Part shown: piece by piece, positions 10,811 to 20,933 of the stretch | How positions within the stretch are numbered: the first letter of the stretch is position 1 | Layout of the letters: every line of letters starts with the position of its first letter | From: Symbiodinium natans | Taxonomy: Eukaryota; Sar; Dinophyceae; Suessiales; Symbiodiniaceae | NCBI GenBank assembly: GCA_905221605.1 | Contig: CAJNDS010000029.1 | Coordinates: 126,001-190,000, forward strand | DNA length: 64,000 bases | Direction: 5' to 3' | Notes under the pieces: model-generated | Databases searched by the model: none | Told to the model about the DNA's origin: nothing | Seen by the model: only the letters and a program-made list of their open reading frames with translations | Program-made: the position numbers and the translations under genes

Positions 10811-10828
10811 GATGTGAGGGCTCACATC
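10811..10828. repeat. hairpin repeat GATGTGA-GGGC-TCACATC
   Basis: 7-bp inverted repeat around a GGGC spacer, inside a conserved context (GGCGAGGA upstream, ACGC downstream). On the minus strand it encodes DVSPHI. Confidence 0.75.
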
Positions 10829-11474
10829 ACGCTTGGCCACCTACCGATGGGGAGGTAGTCATGTATGGCTGCTTTGACGCAAGCAGAGATATACACCCAA
10901 GCAGGCAGGGAACCCCGCAGCAACCCAAGCACAGGCGAGAATGGCTCTCGTGAAGGCCAGGTTGTCCACAGGTGCTCGATGGCACATTGCCAGGGAAGTG
11001 GAAACCTGATCTCCGCGTAGAAGTGTCCACAACCCAGAAGCAGCATCCCCTAGCTGGTCTCTCCCAATTGGCATGACGCCGTTGTACGACAAGGGGGTGT
11101 CACCGTCCAGACGAGAGATGGTCAACACTCAAGTCCGAGGGGTTCACACACGGTCGTAGCACATAGAAGCAGGCGACCTGCCCACCTAGAGGGGGTAGAG
11201 GAAAGGAAGATTGGCCGTTTTACCGATGACAAAGCTGGAACATCCAGGCAGGACCGGTCCAGGGTAGTCCGTGGCAGATGGCCAGTGGAGCAACCACGAA
11301 AGAAAGGCCCCCCGTTCCCACAGGCACACCGCGGGGCCGACCCAGAAGGGTGTTCACAGCTGCAAGCTGTAAGCACACAAAAGACAAGCACGATCCAATC
11401 CGTGGCATAGACCACGAGAGGGTTGCCAAACCAAGAATATCCCGAGGTAGTCTTGCGGCATGTATCGGCGAGGA

Positions 11475-11492
11475 GATGTGAGGGCTCACATC
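11475..11492. repeat. hairpin repeat GATGTGA-GGGC-TCACATC, third copy
   Basis: Identical 18-mer to 10811, about 80 bp beyond the stop codon of the 1049-aa minus-strand ORF. Confidence 0.75.
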
Positions 11493-11573
11493 ACGCTAGG
11501 CAGCATGCCATGAAAGGACTCAATGGCGCGTTCGCATGGCGTCAGTAGGAGCCCTCAGATGACAGTTTGCTGT

Positions 11574-14500
11574 CTATTGCCAGGAGCCATCCCAGTCCGG
11601 ACGCCGGGAGCGATGGCCAGCTGAGGTGGTATGGGAACGCGTACGGCTGGGCATGACCTGCATTGGAGGCAGCTCTTGCTCATCAACCCCCCACTCAGGG
11701 ATGCCGTCCGGAATGGGGATACGCATGTATCTTGTCATTGAGGTTTGGGCCGCGAGCCACATCACCCGGACAGCTTCCTGGATTTGCCTGTACTGCACAA
11801 CACCTTCGTCCTTATACTGAAAGGGGAAGGAGGTAACTGCAGCACGCAGGGCCGAAGGATCAGGGTCCTTGGGGGTGCCATGACAGTACATCCTAAACCA
11901 GAAGCTGTTGAGTCGCTGCTTGGTTGGATGTTTGGCTCGCATGAGCCCCTTAATGGCAGCCCAATGAGCAGTGGCTGCGTCATACCACGCATGTTGGGGA
12001 CGTTGGGGCCCATGCTTGGTGGGTGTGGCGCTGATCCCTTTCCAACGCGCATCAAAGATGACTGGCAGCCGGAAAGGGGCGGAGACATCCACTTCTCGCA
12101 AAGCTGCAAGGTCAGTGGTTCGCAGCTCCGAGAAGCGCCAATCATTCACCTGTGCCTCGGGTTCGTCCTCCGCGTCCGACATGTCATCCATCGGGCAGGG
12201 AGAGCCTTCGTTAGTTTCGGAAGAGATGCTGACGACCTCCGGCGAGGTTGCTGCAGTGTTCGCTTCCACAGGCGCAGCACAGGGCGAGGAGAGCAAGCAC
12301 TCTAGGGGCAACACTCGCCGTAGAAAAACAGCCATTCTGTGAGAAGTGTCAGGCCATTCCAAGTTAAAAACTGACCAAAAATGTTCAATGTTTTGGTTGG
12401 CCACCGAGGCCGCAAGAGCAAGCCGGATGGCGTCAAGGAAATGGGCAGGGGGGAGGTCCGGCCTAAATTCTTGATAGTGCCTTTGCCCAAGTGTCTCTGT
12501 GCCCTGCAGCGTGATGCCTAGGAACGTATTCAGGCTGGGCTGGGCAAGCCTGGCCGTTTCCACGTCCGTGTGCTTAGCAGCTGCGGCCCATGCCTGCAAG
12601 GCTTCTTGGGAGGCTTGGCCAGTGACTTGTGGCAGTCCACTGTGCGCGTCCATCACATATTTGGTAGTAGGGCACTTGGGACACCGATAAGCGCAGCCAG
12701 CCAAGAAGGCCACCATGGCTGCAGGCGGCACATTGATCTGCAGGTCAGTAATTTTATTGTCAGATTCAGGAAAACCAATAACAATGGGCAGCCCTGCCGT
12801 ACGCTCCAGGGGACCTTTTTGGTGGGACTCGAATGCGAGCAGAAGTGCACCCAGCCAATAATCTGGGTCAGCGTAGCTGAGCATTGCAGGAAAACTGGCA
12901 TTGATGACACTCGGCAAGTCCGACACCGCAGAGAAGAGATCCGCGATGTACTGCGCTGTGGTAAGAAAGCCATACCCCACCAGGGACTCCGAAAGCCTTG
13001 CTTTGTCCAGCTGCGGGACCGGGCAATCCAACATTTCAGCAAGGTCGAAATGCTGCAATGCCCCCGACAATCTAAGGCACTGCGTGATGATAGGGTCATA
13101 AACCTTCAAATACGCTGCCGGAAACGTTTCAGGCAGATGCAGTAGCGTGTCAGCGATTCCGATCAGCATATCCGAGTCTTGCAGCTGGTTCGGTATGCCG
13201 TTCAAAAACACCTCATAGGCCCTATATGCCCGAAGCTGCTGGCAGTGTGTTGTGAGGTGTTGCGAGTCACGCAGGTTCATGTAGGGCCGAGGTTTGACAT
13301 TCTTACCAAAGTGATGTCCCGCTGCAAGTGCGCGCCACATGAGATCACAGACCGAGACTGTGTTGCTCTGCATGATGGGTGCGCAGGCTGGGGCGCTGGG
13401 ATCGCGGGTGCCGCTGGGCTCGCTAGGCCCTCGAGGCTTGGCTTTTGGTGGTTCCAGCTGCTGAGAGCCGTCTTTGTCCAAAGCGAGAGGCCGACTTTCC
13501 TTGCGAGCTTGGACAGCGGGCACAGGCCTGGCGGGGATGGGCGTCAGGCCATGGGGAGGCATAGGGAGATACGATTTTGGTTCCGTCAGGCCAAGTGAGT
13601 CCGTGGGAGACTTAGCGCAAGGGGGCTGTGACGCCTCAACCGTCCTAATCCCATCCGGAGATGCTGTGTGCGTGGGCCGTCGTACGCCAGGCGGCGGGTC
13701 CCTAATGTTGCCGCCACTACGGGGTGGACACGAGGCGGCGCTACCCCCTCCGATCCTGTGATCAACTTCACTAGAGGGAGTCGTCACACAAGCATCCAGA
13801 GCAATAGGACTCGCGGCCGGCACAACCGCAGGCTCTTTCGTTGCAGGCTCCTTCGTCAGTGGTCCTCTCTCCCGCGTTGGGGTGCCGCAAGGGGTTCGGG
13901 AAACGTCCCGTTTAGCTGGCGGAGGCGGGCTGACAGCTGCCGCAATGGAGCCCCCCGCGGCCCGAGGCTTGAGCCATGGTGTACCCCACCGCTCGCCATG
14001 GCGCGCGTTGGTGGTAGCCTCGCCTTGGGCTGGCGACTGCTGCGGCGTAGGAACCTCGACTGCAGTAGCAACTACCACGTCGGGACTGTTACTACCCGCG
14101 GGCACAGGGCTGTTTCCCGGAGAGTCCACATCAATCGCAGTTTCGGAGGCAGCCTTACCCGTACGAACAGGTAGGAGGCGAAGACCACGGGGGGCTCGCA
14201 GTATGCCGGCCTTGTGTTCGAAAGCCGGGTCAGCGCGTTGAGCAGATCCCCGCTTGGGCGGCATCCTAATGCTGGTGTCCCCTAGCAAGCAGGTGAGGTA
14301 CTGGGCGACCCCATCTCCTTCCCTCACCGGCTGGAAGGGGACACAATACACAGCATTGGGCAGGGGCTCCAGGACGAAGCCGCGCGTTTGCAGACTAACA
14401 ATGGTGCCCGAGTAGGAGTTGGAGGTGAAAGAGGGACTCCCCCATCCTTCTTGCTGAAGTGTGCGGTAAAAAACCTCCCGCTTATCTCCCCAGGTGGCCT

Positions 14501-14723
14501 TCAAAGCCCACGCTTGATGCAGGGGTGGTGTTCCAAAGAGGTCCAGCCCAACTTTGCGTTCCGCAGGCAGCACGACGCTGGCTACTGTCCGTTCTCGGAA
14601 GGCTTGCTTGTGTAATGCCGTTGCAATGCCAGGGCCATCCATGCTCCACAAGCTGGCTTGTGTGCGCACATATTCAGCGCATTCAATTAGGCCCCGGTTG
14701 CGCAGGCCGCCATTTGGAAGCAT
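11574..14723 (-). CDS. large hypothetical protein (1049 aa), downstream of the helicase gene
   Basis: ATG at 14723, open to 11574. No family recognised. Residues about 150-430 are Pro/Ser/Ala-rich and probably disordered. Residues about 440-800 are compact and helical, with a CxxC pair (RCPKCP, near residue 675). An acidic stretch (about 840-870) precedes a basic, Trp-rich C-terminal region ending near PSRTRSHTTSAGHRSRR. It overlaps the C-terminal helicase frame (14687-15421) by 37 bp, so it may be the tail of one very long protein joined by frameshift or splicing, or a separate protein of the same transcript. Base composition matches the helicase ORF. It could be part of a mobile element; no transposase, RT or polymerase motif is visible. 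Confidence 0.6.
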   Translation of the reverse strand: MLPNGGLRNRGLIECAEYVRTQASLWSMDGPGIATALHKQAFRERTVASVVLPAERKVGLDLFGTPPLHQAWALKATWGDKREVFYRTLQQEGWGSPSFTSNSYSGTIVSLQTRGFVLEPLPNAVYCVPFQPVREGDGVAQYLTCLLGDTSIRMPPKRGSAQRADPAFEHKAGILRAPRGLRLLPVRTGKAASETAIDVDSPGNSPVPAGSNSPDVVVATAVEVPTPQQSPAQGEATTNARHGERWGTPWLKPRAAGGSIAAAVSPPPPAKRDVSRTPCGTPTRERGPLTKEPATKEPAVVPAASPIALDACVTTPSSEVDHRIGGGSAASCPPRSGGNIRDPPPGVRRPTHTASPDGIRTVEASQPPCAKSPTDSLGLTEPKSYLPMPPHGLTPIPARPVPAVQARKESRPLALDKDGSQQLEPPKAKPRGPSEPSGTRDPSAPACAPIMQSNTVSVCDLMWRALAAGHHFGKNVKPRPYMNLRDSQHLTTHCQQLRAYRAYEVFLNGIPNQLQDSDMLIGIADTLLHLPETFPAAYLKVYDPIITQCLRLSGALQHFDLAEMLDCPVPQLDKARLSESLVGYGFLTTAQYIADLFSAVSDLPSVINASFPAMLSYADPDYWLGALLLAFESHQKGPLERTAGLPIVIGFPESDNKITDLQINVPPAAMVAFLAGCAYRCPKCPTTKYVMDAHSGLPQVTGQASQEALQAWAAAAKHTDVETARLAQPSLNTFLGITLQGTETLGQRHYQEFRPDLPPAHFLDAIRLALAASVANQNIEHFWSVFNLEWPDTSHRMAVFLRRVLPLECLLSSPCAAPVEANTAATSPEVVSISSETNEGSPCPMDDMSDAEDEPEAQVNDWRFSELRTTDLAALREVDVSAPFRLPVIFDARWKGISATPTKHGPQRPQHAWYDAATAHWAAIKGLMRAKHPTKQRLNSFWFRMYCHGTPKDPDPSALRAAVTSFPFQYKDEGVVQYRQIQEAVRVMWLAAQTSMTRYMRIPIPDGIPEWGVDEQELPPMQVMPSRTRSHTTSAGHRSRRPDWDGSWQ

Positions 14724-15421
14724 GCACCTATACCATCAGAGTAGTGCGGTGCCACGAAAACCAAAGCCCCAAGCCCTCTCGTGAAGGAGGAGGTGGCTCG
14801 GGCAAACCCTGCCTCGCTACTAAACAGGAATCCAGAAGCCCGACATGTCACAAAGACACATATCCCAAATGTGGGGCCAGTGGAGCAGGCCGTGGTGATA
14901 GCGCCGAAGAAGCGTTTAAGGGACCCTATGCGATTCATGAGGAAGGTCCGAAACGTCACAAGGCTCCAAGTGTTGGGCGCGCCAGTCAGCGGGAAGTCTT
15001 CCGCGGTTTGGCAGGCTTCAAGTAGGCTCATATCGTCATCGCCCAGTGGGTCTGCGGGGAGACTCAACTGCAGCATAAACTTCATTTGGGTAACAATCCT
15101 GGCATACTGAGAGACCATCCCGATAGGGGAGTCAGGATAGACCTGGTGCCCAAAAGTGAGCACAATGTCCGCCAGGACCATGCTGAGGTCGTAGCTTCTG
15201 CCTATTTTGGTTTGGGTCTCATCCTGATCTTGCACCCGTACCCATCGACACGTTTCCATCCACCTGCCTGCAAGGCTACGCAGTGGCCGCCCGAGCAGGT
15301 GCTGCATCGTGGGACCTGGTGGCATACGTCTCCGAGTACCGACATGCGTATAGAATGGCAGCAATCTCAGGAGGGAGGCGCATGGATGAACAGAGCGAGA
15401 GGTTGACAGCCGGTCCGACAA
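14687..15421 (-). CDS. C-terminal part of SF1 helicase, in another frame
   Basis: The frame opens without an ATG (a TTG at 15421) and overlaps the end of the 1885-aa ORF, so it looks like a continuation after a frameshift or a short intron. It holds an SF1-like segment IGMVSQYARIVTQMKF, resembling the (I)G(I/V)xxxYxxQ helicase motif, and near the end FTRGLGALVFV, resembling motif VI but without the usual first Arg. It ends at 14687 inside the start of the next ORF. Two frame changes in a row suggest either unspliced introns or decay. Assignment rests on motif order. Confidence 0.45.
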   Translation of the reverse strand: MSDRLSTSRSVHPCASLLRLLPFYTHVGTRRRMPPGPTMQHLLGRPLRSLAGRWMETCRWVRVQDQDETQTKIGRSYDLSMVLADIVLTFGHQVYPDSPIGMVSQYARIVTQMKFMLQLSLPADPLGDDDMSLLEACQTAEDFPLTGAPNTWSLVTFRTFLMNRIGSLKRFFGAITTACSTGPTFGICVFVTCRASGFLFSSEAGFARATSSFTRGLGALVFVAPHYSDGIGACFQMAACATGA

Positions 15422-18400
15422 TGGCCTTCAGCCCGGCGGCCTGCATGACTGTCTCGGCTTGCTTCGGTTTTACGATGCTTATACAGAGAATCGATTCCAG
15501 CATCGAGACCGCTGAGAACAACACCTCAGACGCTCCAGAGGAACGGTGGGGCTTGCCCCAAGAGGGCATCTCGCCTTGTCCCTTTTTCCACGGGCCGGAA
15601 CTTTGGGCCGTTTGCCGCAAAAGGGCCGCAGGCAAGGTGGCTGGCGTGTGGAGGTCGGCAGGGACCGCATTGAGACCACAAATCTTTTGCTCCAACAACT
15701 CCGTGACGAAGTGGTAATTGGGTCGCGATCCTCCAGCGGGCTGTCTGTGGTCGCCAATCATGACATCAAGTGCATGCTTGATGTGCGCCAGAATGGTGTT
15801 GGAACCAGGCGTGCCCAATTGCTGGGCTTCATCTCGGAGGAGCAACTCAACATCCTTTAGACGGTTAATGAGCTGCGAGTAGGGAAAGCTAAGCCTTGCC
15901 ACAATCGTACCATGTGTCGTGGCTACAAGTAGCCCCCGGTACAAATCGTGCACATCAAAAGGGAGCTTATGTGTGTCCTTCTCCTTGTTACCCGGTATGC
16001 GAACGATGCGGCTGCGAACAAATTCATTGCTAGCAGTCGTGAGCCTATCAACCGCTTCGACATAGGCCCGAACCGATTCATTGCCATGAGCGGTGTACAG
16101 GGTGAGCCGGCTCGTCAGGCACGCAAGGAGTACTCCTAGAAACGCGCAGGATCGTGTCTTCCCGCTGGCGGGCGCACCCGTTATGAATACAGAAGTACGA
16201 TTAGCGGCCAGGCCGTACGAGCACGCTCCCAGCAGCGCTGCCAGGTGTCCGTCCGCCCCCCAAAAGGTATCACAGAGGCACGTAAGGAAGGCGGGACCAA
16301 CCGCGAGCGCAAAGATGCTGGCTCGAGTCCTCGGATCGTGCTCGTTGCTCAACGAGTCATGGGACAGGCGTAGACACTCCGCATGCCACAGCGCAGGAGT
16401 CCGGGCGTCCTCTTGGCCGGGCAGCGGAGAGTCAGGCAGCGTAGCTAACACGCCACTCAGCAGCGTCGGCGTCCATTCTTTGCGATAGGATTGTTCCTCC
16501 GCAAGCCAAAGGTTGAGGAAGCTTTGCAAGGGGTTGGAAGCCCCCGGACCCGCAGTAAGCGATGCCTGCGCAGCTTGCGTTTCGTGCTTGCCTCTGAAGA
16601 CTTGGCAGACCTCCGGGTGAATGAGCTGTGCCCATGTGTCGTGCCAGTTCCCTCTCACCACTAGCCCGATAAGGAGGACAAGCACTAAATCTGTGAGAAA
16701 GCCCGGCAACCACTGTGGCTGCCGGATGGCATCAAGAGGCGAGTCTTCTAGCGGAACGCCCAATGCAACATGCTGCCTTTCCCTAGGCATGTGTAACAGA
16801 GCATCCCAAAGCGGGGTAGAGGCTCCTCCGGGCAGAACCTCAAGCTGGCTGACTCTCGGCAGTGAGGGTCGTTGCGCGAATTGGTTGTGCTGTTCATCAG
16901 TCAAGAGCAGGGCAATGGTTATATTGACTGGCTGCATGGCCTTACTTTCTCCAGGGCCGGTGAAAAGCTTCTTCGGGGCAAGGAGCTCTATAAACATGCC
17001 TGGGTAGGCCACATCCCCCTTGTCTTCTCTCAAGGTAACCAGCAAAGCAGTGCCCTTGGCCGGCACTTTACCAGCGACAGCAAACCACTTTGTAGCCCAG
17101 TCAGGGACATCCGCCAACTCCGGTGTAAGGAGCATGACCGATGCCCTTGGGTAAACTCGATGGAGAAGGCAGATTGGCCATGTATGCGTGCCGGGCTTTA
17201 TCGCCACAGGGGTGGCGGCCCGCTTGACCGCAGCTTGCTCTGGGTAGTGATACTGTTCCGAGGGCTCCTCCTCGATTTCTGCTTCCGAGGCCATGGCTAA
17301 AAACTGATAACCCAGCATGTCAACCAGGCGCTCTAACGACAGGTGGGGGAGCCACATACCCAAAACTAGTTTCATCGTGGGACCAAGTTCATGATACGGG
17401 GGCGGCAAATCAGCCAGATGCGGCTTGGCATCCGTCAGGAGGACTTGGGTACAGTCAGCACGGAGACTTGCAATGCTCCGGTTCTCAGCGGAAGGTATCC
17501 GGAGAAAAGCCTCCATATCGGGGCGTCTGATTTGCCGTCCCAGCACGGAGTTGATGAAAGTTTTAGACTTATCCGAAAGCTGGACAGAGCCACACGCAAC
17601 CCCCATCAAACCTGCTCGCACTGTGCGATCCATCCGGGGGTCGGCCAAGCCGCAAATCTTTTTAGTCAATTCCTTATGCACATAATCCCCCGGCGTGAGC
17701 TGGAATAGCTCTTCACTGTGGACAAAGTGACCATAAGAGTGTCCACCACTGCCAAGTGACTCAGGTCCAGTGAAGTAGTAGAGACGCGCTCCCGCGCCAA
17801 TCGCTTGCGTCCTTGCTGCCTGGCTGGGCCGGAAGATACAAAGCTGGTCGCTCTCATGATGGACAAGACTAACAGCGTGCCGCAATTCCGAACCCAGGAT
17901 ATATTGCAGCATGGCCCGTGGCATGGCAACGCCGCCCAAACGTGCCTTGATGTGGACAAAATCGCCCTTGCAGTCAGGAAGCTTTTGGCGCTCATGCCAA
18001 GCGATAGCCACAGCAGCGCCCGTATACGACCCAGCAGAGAAACCCGTAACGCACAGTTTGCACTCGCCAGCTCTACCCGCGGCGAGGCCCACATGCAGAG
18101 CGGTCAGCGCAGCAGTATGTGGCATGTGCAAGTGAGCCAGGGCAGGGCACATTGTCAGGGAGGCTTCTACCGAGCTGATTCTAGCACGAACCGCCGCTGG
18201 CAGACCGCATCCTTCGACCTGAGGGTACAGAGCACGTGCCCATAGCTGGGCGGCTTGGGGCAGGAGCAACAATGCATGTGCGGCATTACCGCTGGTCGAA
18301 AGCAACAACGGGCGTTGTGTGTCCTCATATCGGACCTTTTTGCCCTGGTTGTCCCGGACTGTTTCCATTTCTAAGCCAGTGAGTGCATAGGAATTGGCTG

Positions 18401-20933
18401 TGTGAATGATGCTACCCGACACAGTGGGGGGCGTATTCTCGGCCTTCCCATTCATCCCGCTAATGAAGAGCGACCGACATTCCCCTGAGGGGGTTAGGTG
18501 AGGCTTTGGGGGCGGGTACTGGTAGGCAGGAAAGGCAAAGGCTGCCAGGGCTTGTTGCACACGCATGGCTAGTCCATCATCCCAGTATTGACTGAGGCCC
18601 AACGGCGTGACCTTTATGTCTGCAGCGAAGAGAGGCCACGGCAGATCCGCCTGGGCCAGCCAAGCATGCGCAGCGGCAGCAAGAAGAGCAAGCGGCCCAG
18701 TTGGGGTATTGGGTCGACTGCGCCATTTCGGGGTGGCCCTGCAGGAAGATAGGGCATCTTTCTTCCAAAACATGAGGAACCCAGGGAAGAGCTGGAGCCG
18801 CACTGGTCCACTGCCCTTTTTCCCAACAGAGGCCCACAGAGGGACGGTGTCCCCGTTGCCCCAGACCGACTCGGGTAGAGTAGGCAGCCGTACCACACTC
18901 CCCCACTGCGGCAAGATGTTTTTGCCTTTGGCACCATATCCATGCACAAAAGGAGGGGGTATAACCTCGGCGTATCGGTTCGCCATGAATAAGTCAGGAC
19001 CAGGTAGGATTGCCAAACGGGAGTGCGAGCCGCCGTAACCCATGAGCAAGGGAAGAAATCCCTGTTCATATGGGCCTTGTCCCCATGTTTTGACCCCTCT
19101 GACCTGCCTGACTGGGGAGGCGCCAAACTGGATGTCTGGCTCTGGCCGGCCAGCAGTAAGGTCGGCCGTTTTCCACGCAACCTCATGTATGTATCTTCCT
19201 AAAAGTGCCCACGCAAACACAAAGTCAGAGTGCTTGTGAGCAGTGGTTCCGGCAAGAGGGGTGTTGCGTAGACATTGCCGATAATGGATCTGGTCCAACG
19301 GCACCTGCTCATGCATACCAGGCAATGGAGTGGGCACTTCACTGGGCATGATGACTAGCTGCAGGGCTCGGCTCAACGCAGTACCAATTGAGGTCACCGC
19401 ACTAGCGACGTTGCCAGGGATGCAGAAGCGAGGGGGCCGGGGATGTTTGCCGTCCGGAGCATTCGGGTAGAAGAGGACCAATCCCCCATTTGCTTCAAGC
19501 TGGTCCTCGGACGCACAAACCATGCCAATTGAGTTTGGCGATCGGGCCCCACACGGTATGGACCCGTCCGGCGAGCAACTCCACGGCGAGGCTGGAAGCG
19601 AGCCACAGGGCTGTGTCTCGTCCGTCTCGACTTCCATGCTGCCCAGTGACTCCGTCGAGAGGGTATTGGGCAGTAGATCGAGGACTGCAAACCTTCGCAG
19701 CTCTTCTGCTTCCCACCTGGCAGTGAACAAGGTGTCATGGTCAAGCAACATCAAGACCACCCCTGGCGCAAGGACTCTGAGGACTGCCAGAATTTCGGGC
19801 CCCGCCCACGTAAAGTGCACAGAAGCTAGCCCCGCTTCCTTGGTGTTAACCAAGATGGGAAACCACCTCTCCTTAAACGGGCCTTCCCACTGCATGCGTG
19901 CTACCAAATGCCGGACAAAGTAGGGGAAGTGCGGAATAGACAAGAAGCAGCGACTATCCGTGACCAAGAGCAGGACATGGGCTCCTGCGGACTCAGCAGC
20001 CCGGAGCTGTGGAAGTAGGCAGCCGAGTAATGCATTGTAGTCAATCTCTGGGTGGAGACCTTGCGGCTCAGGCGGTTCGCCGGAAATGGCTCCCGAGGCC
20101 AGTTTCAATGGCAGTACGCCGCTAGGGGTGGGCTCAGGGAAATTCTGATTACTTTCTAGTGCCTGCGCGAGATCCTCAGGCTCCTGAGGCCCCGGCGCAT
20201 GGTCAGCACTGAGAGTGCGAAGCTGGCATATAGCCTGCATTGCGGTCGCCGCAAGGACCTGTGGACCTGGGTGGCTAGGGACCTGCCAAGGTGGCAGGTC
20301 GGCTGCAACTGGCGCGGGAGGTGGCCTCCCATGTGGAATTCGCGGCTCGATCCTACTGACCTCACCCACTGGGTATTCTCCAACACGTGGAGGAATCGGC
20401 GGTATGGGAGGGCGAGGACTATTATCCGGCCAGCAGACCCTAGGTGGATTAGGTGATGGAGTTTGCCAGGGCCCGGGAGACAGGGCTGTCTCCCTACCCG
20501 CTCCTTGTTCGGTGACAACACTCGCCCAAGGGGGAAGGTCTATCGCGTCACCAGGCAAAGCACTGTGCGTGGACACCGCTCGCCCCATGAGGGCACTGCT
20601 ATGCGGCATGATGCCGATGCCTGGCCTCCATGCATGCAGGAGAAAACAGCGAACCGTGGGTTGCCGGGCGAAGCAGACGGCGTTGCTGTTTCTCAAAAAG
20701 GCAGAATGGTCCAGACACAACAAGGGTTGTATTTCCGGCGGAAAGTATCGGCACCAACCGGCAGCATCGAGTTCGTGAGGCAGGATGACACCGGCTTGCA
20801 TCTGCCTGGTCATTGCGATATCACTGGTCCCTAAAGTGGCAAGTGCAGTGAGTTGCCCTCTCCTGGCAACGTGGACTTGGAGCACTTGCGCTCCAACCCG
20901 GATCGCGTACGGTTGACAGGCATACGACTCCAT
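15276..20933 (-). CDS. giant fusion protein: alpha/beta-hydrolase-like domain plus SF1 helicase
   Basis: First ATG at 20933; the frame opens slightly upstream. 1885 aa. The N-terminal 300 residues are Pro-rich in part. A nucleophile-elbow motif GFSAGS lies at residues 964-969, with GSGGHSYGHF about 110 residues on, a candidate His; this suggests an alpha/beta hydrolase fold. A hydrophobic segment LVLVLLIGLVV (about 1420-1432) may be buried core or membrane. The C-terminus is an SF1 helicase: Walker A GAPASGKT at 1586-1593, Walker B RDEAQQ with Asp1701-Glu1702, and motif III GDHRQP at 1727-1732, then a Upf1/Dna2-like SMRLPPEI. The ORF stops just after, and similar sequence continues in the frame at 15421-14687. 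SF1 helicases translocate on nucleic acid using ATP. The fusion is not one I recognise. Host gene, virus-derived gene or mobile element cannot be told apart here. Confidence 0.7.
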   Translation of the reverse strand: MESYACQPYAIRVGAQVLQVHVARRGQLTALATLGTSDIAMTRQMQAGVILPHELDAAGWCRYFPPEIQPLLCLDHSAFLRNSNAVCFARQPTVRCFLLHAWRPGIGIMPHSSALMGRAVSTHSALPGDAIDLPPWASVVTEQGAGRETALSPGPWQTPSPNPPRVCWPDNSPRPPIPPIPPRVGEYPVGEVSRIEPRIPHGRPPPAPVAADLPPWQVPSHPGPQVLAATAMQAICQLRTLSADHAPGPQEPEDLAQALESNQNFPEPTPSGVLPLKLASGAISGEPPEPQGLHPEIDYNALLGCLLPQLRAAESAGAHVLLLVTDSRCFLSIPHFPYFVRHLVARMQWEGPFKERWFPILVNTKEAGLASVHFTWAGPEILAVLRVLAPGVVLMLLDHDTLFTARWEAEELRRFAVLDLLPNTLSTESLGSMEVETDETQPCGSLPASPWSCSPDGSIPCGARSPNSIGMVCASEDQLEANGGLVLFYPNAPDGKHPRPPRFCIPGNVASAVTSIGTALSRALQLVIMPSEVPTPLPGMHEQVPLDQIHYRQCLRNTPLAGTTAHKHSDFVFAWALLGRYIHEVAWKTADLTAGRPEPDIQFGASPVRQVRGVKTWGQGPYEQGFLPLLMGYGGSHSRLAILPGPDLFMANRYAEVIPPPFVHGYGAKGKNILPQWGSVVRLPTLPESVWGNGDTVPLWASVGKKGSGPVRLQLFPGFLMFWKKDALSSCRATPKWRSRPNTPTGPLALLAAAAHAWLAQADLPWPLFAADIKVTPLGLSQYWDDGLAMRVQQALAAFAFPAYQYPPPKPHLTPSGECRSLFISGMNGKAENTPPTVSGSIIHTANSYALTGLEMETVRDNQGKKVRYEDTQRPLLLSTSGNAAHALLLLPQAAQLWARALYPQVEGCGLPAAVRARISSVEASLTMCPALAHLHMPHTAALTALHVGLAAGRAGECKLCVTGFSAGSYTGAAVAIAWHERQKLPDCKGDFVHIKARLGGVAMPRAMLQYILGSELRHAVSLVHHESDQLCIFRPSQAARTQAIGAGARLYYFTGPESLGSGGHSYGHFVHSEELFQLTPGDYVHKELTKKICGLADPRMDRTVRAGLMGVACGSVQLSDKSKTFINSVLGRQIRRPDMEAFLRIPSAENRSIASLRADCTQVLLTDAKPHLADLPPPYHELGPTMKLVLGMWLPHLSLERLVDMLGYQFLAMASEAEIEEEPSEQYHYPEQAAVKRAATPVAIKPGTHTWPICLLHRVYPRASVMLLTPELADVPDWATKWFAVAGKVPAKGTALLVTLREDKGDVAYPGMFIELLAPKKLFTGPGESKAMQPVNITIALLLTDEQHNQFAQRPSLPRVSQLEVLPGGASTPLWDALLHMPRERQHVALGVPLEDSPLDAIRQPQWLPGFLTDLVLVLLIGLVVRGNWHDTWAQLIHPEVCQVFRGKHETQAAQASLTAGPGASNPLQSFLNLWLAEEQSYRKEWTPTLLSGVLATLPDSPLPGQEDARTPALWHAECLRLSHDSLSNEHDPRTRASIFALAVGPAFLTCLCDTFWGADGHLAALLGACSYGLAANRTSVFITGAPASGKTRSCAFLGVLLACLTSRLTLYTAHGNESVRAYVEAVDRLTTASNEFVRSRIVRIPGNKEKDTHKLPFDVHDLYRGLLVATTHGTIVARLSFPYSQLINRLKDVELLLRDEAQQLGTPGSNTILAHIKHALDVMIGDHRQPAGGSRPNYHFVTELLEQKICGLNAVPADLHTPATLPAALLRQTAQSSGPWKKGQGEMPSWGKPHRSSGASEVLFSAVSMLESILCISIVKPKQAETVMQAAGLKAIVGPAVNLSLCSSMRLPPEIAAILYACRYSETYATRSHDAAPARAATA

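Larger units (their letters stand above)
9200..11060 (-). repeat. diverged tandem duplication array (~1-kb units)
   Basis: Two large units: about 9200-10165 and 10180-11045. Landmarks recur in the same order: an ACTCAGTACTCG block (9230, 10207), a GCAAATTGCGAC..CAAAACCACCATCATG block (9295, 10271), the TGGTGGTCAGCCAGTGG blocks (9490, 10460), the GGCGAGGAGATG hairpin (9931, 10811), and a module ending TAGAAGTGTCCACA (10158, 11018). On the minus strand the modules encode related peptides, such as PLADHHGVPWAGPALIVL and GCGHFYxExxxPLPWQ, also found in the ORF at 21036-21677. Frames are broken, so these are decayed copies of a coding segment. Confidence 0.7.

Noticed and set aside
15276-20933. 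Helitron Rep-helicase
   Set aside because: The helicase is Upf1/Dna2-like SF1 in order of motifs, and no HUH Rep motif or Helitron terminal hairpin with CTRR end was found.
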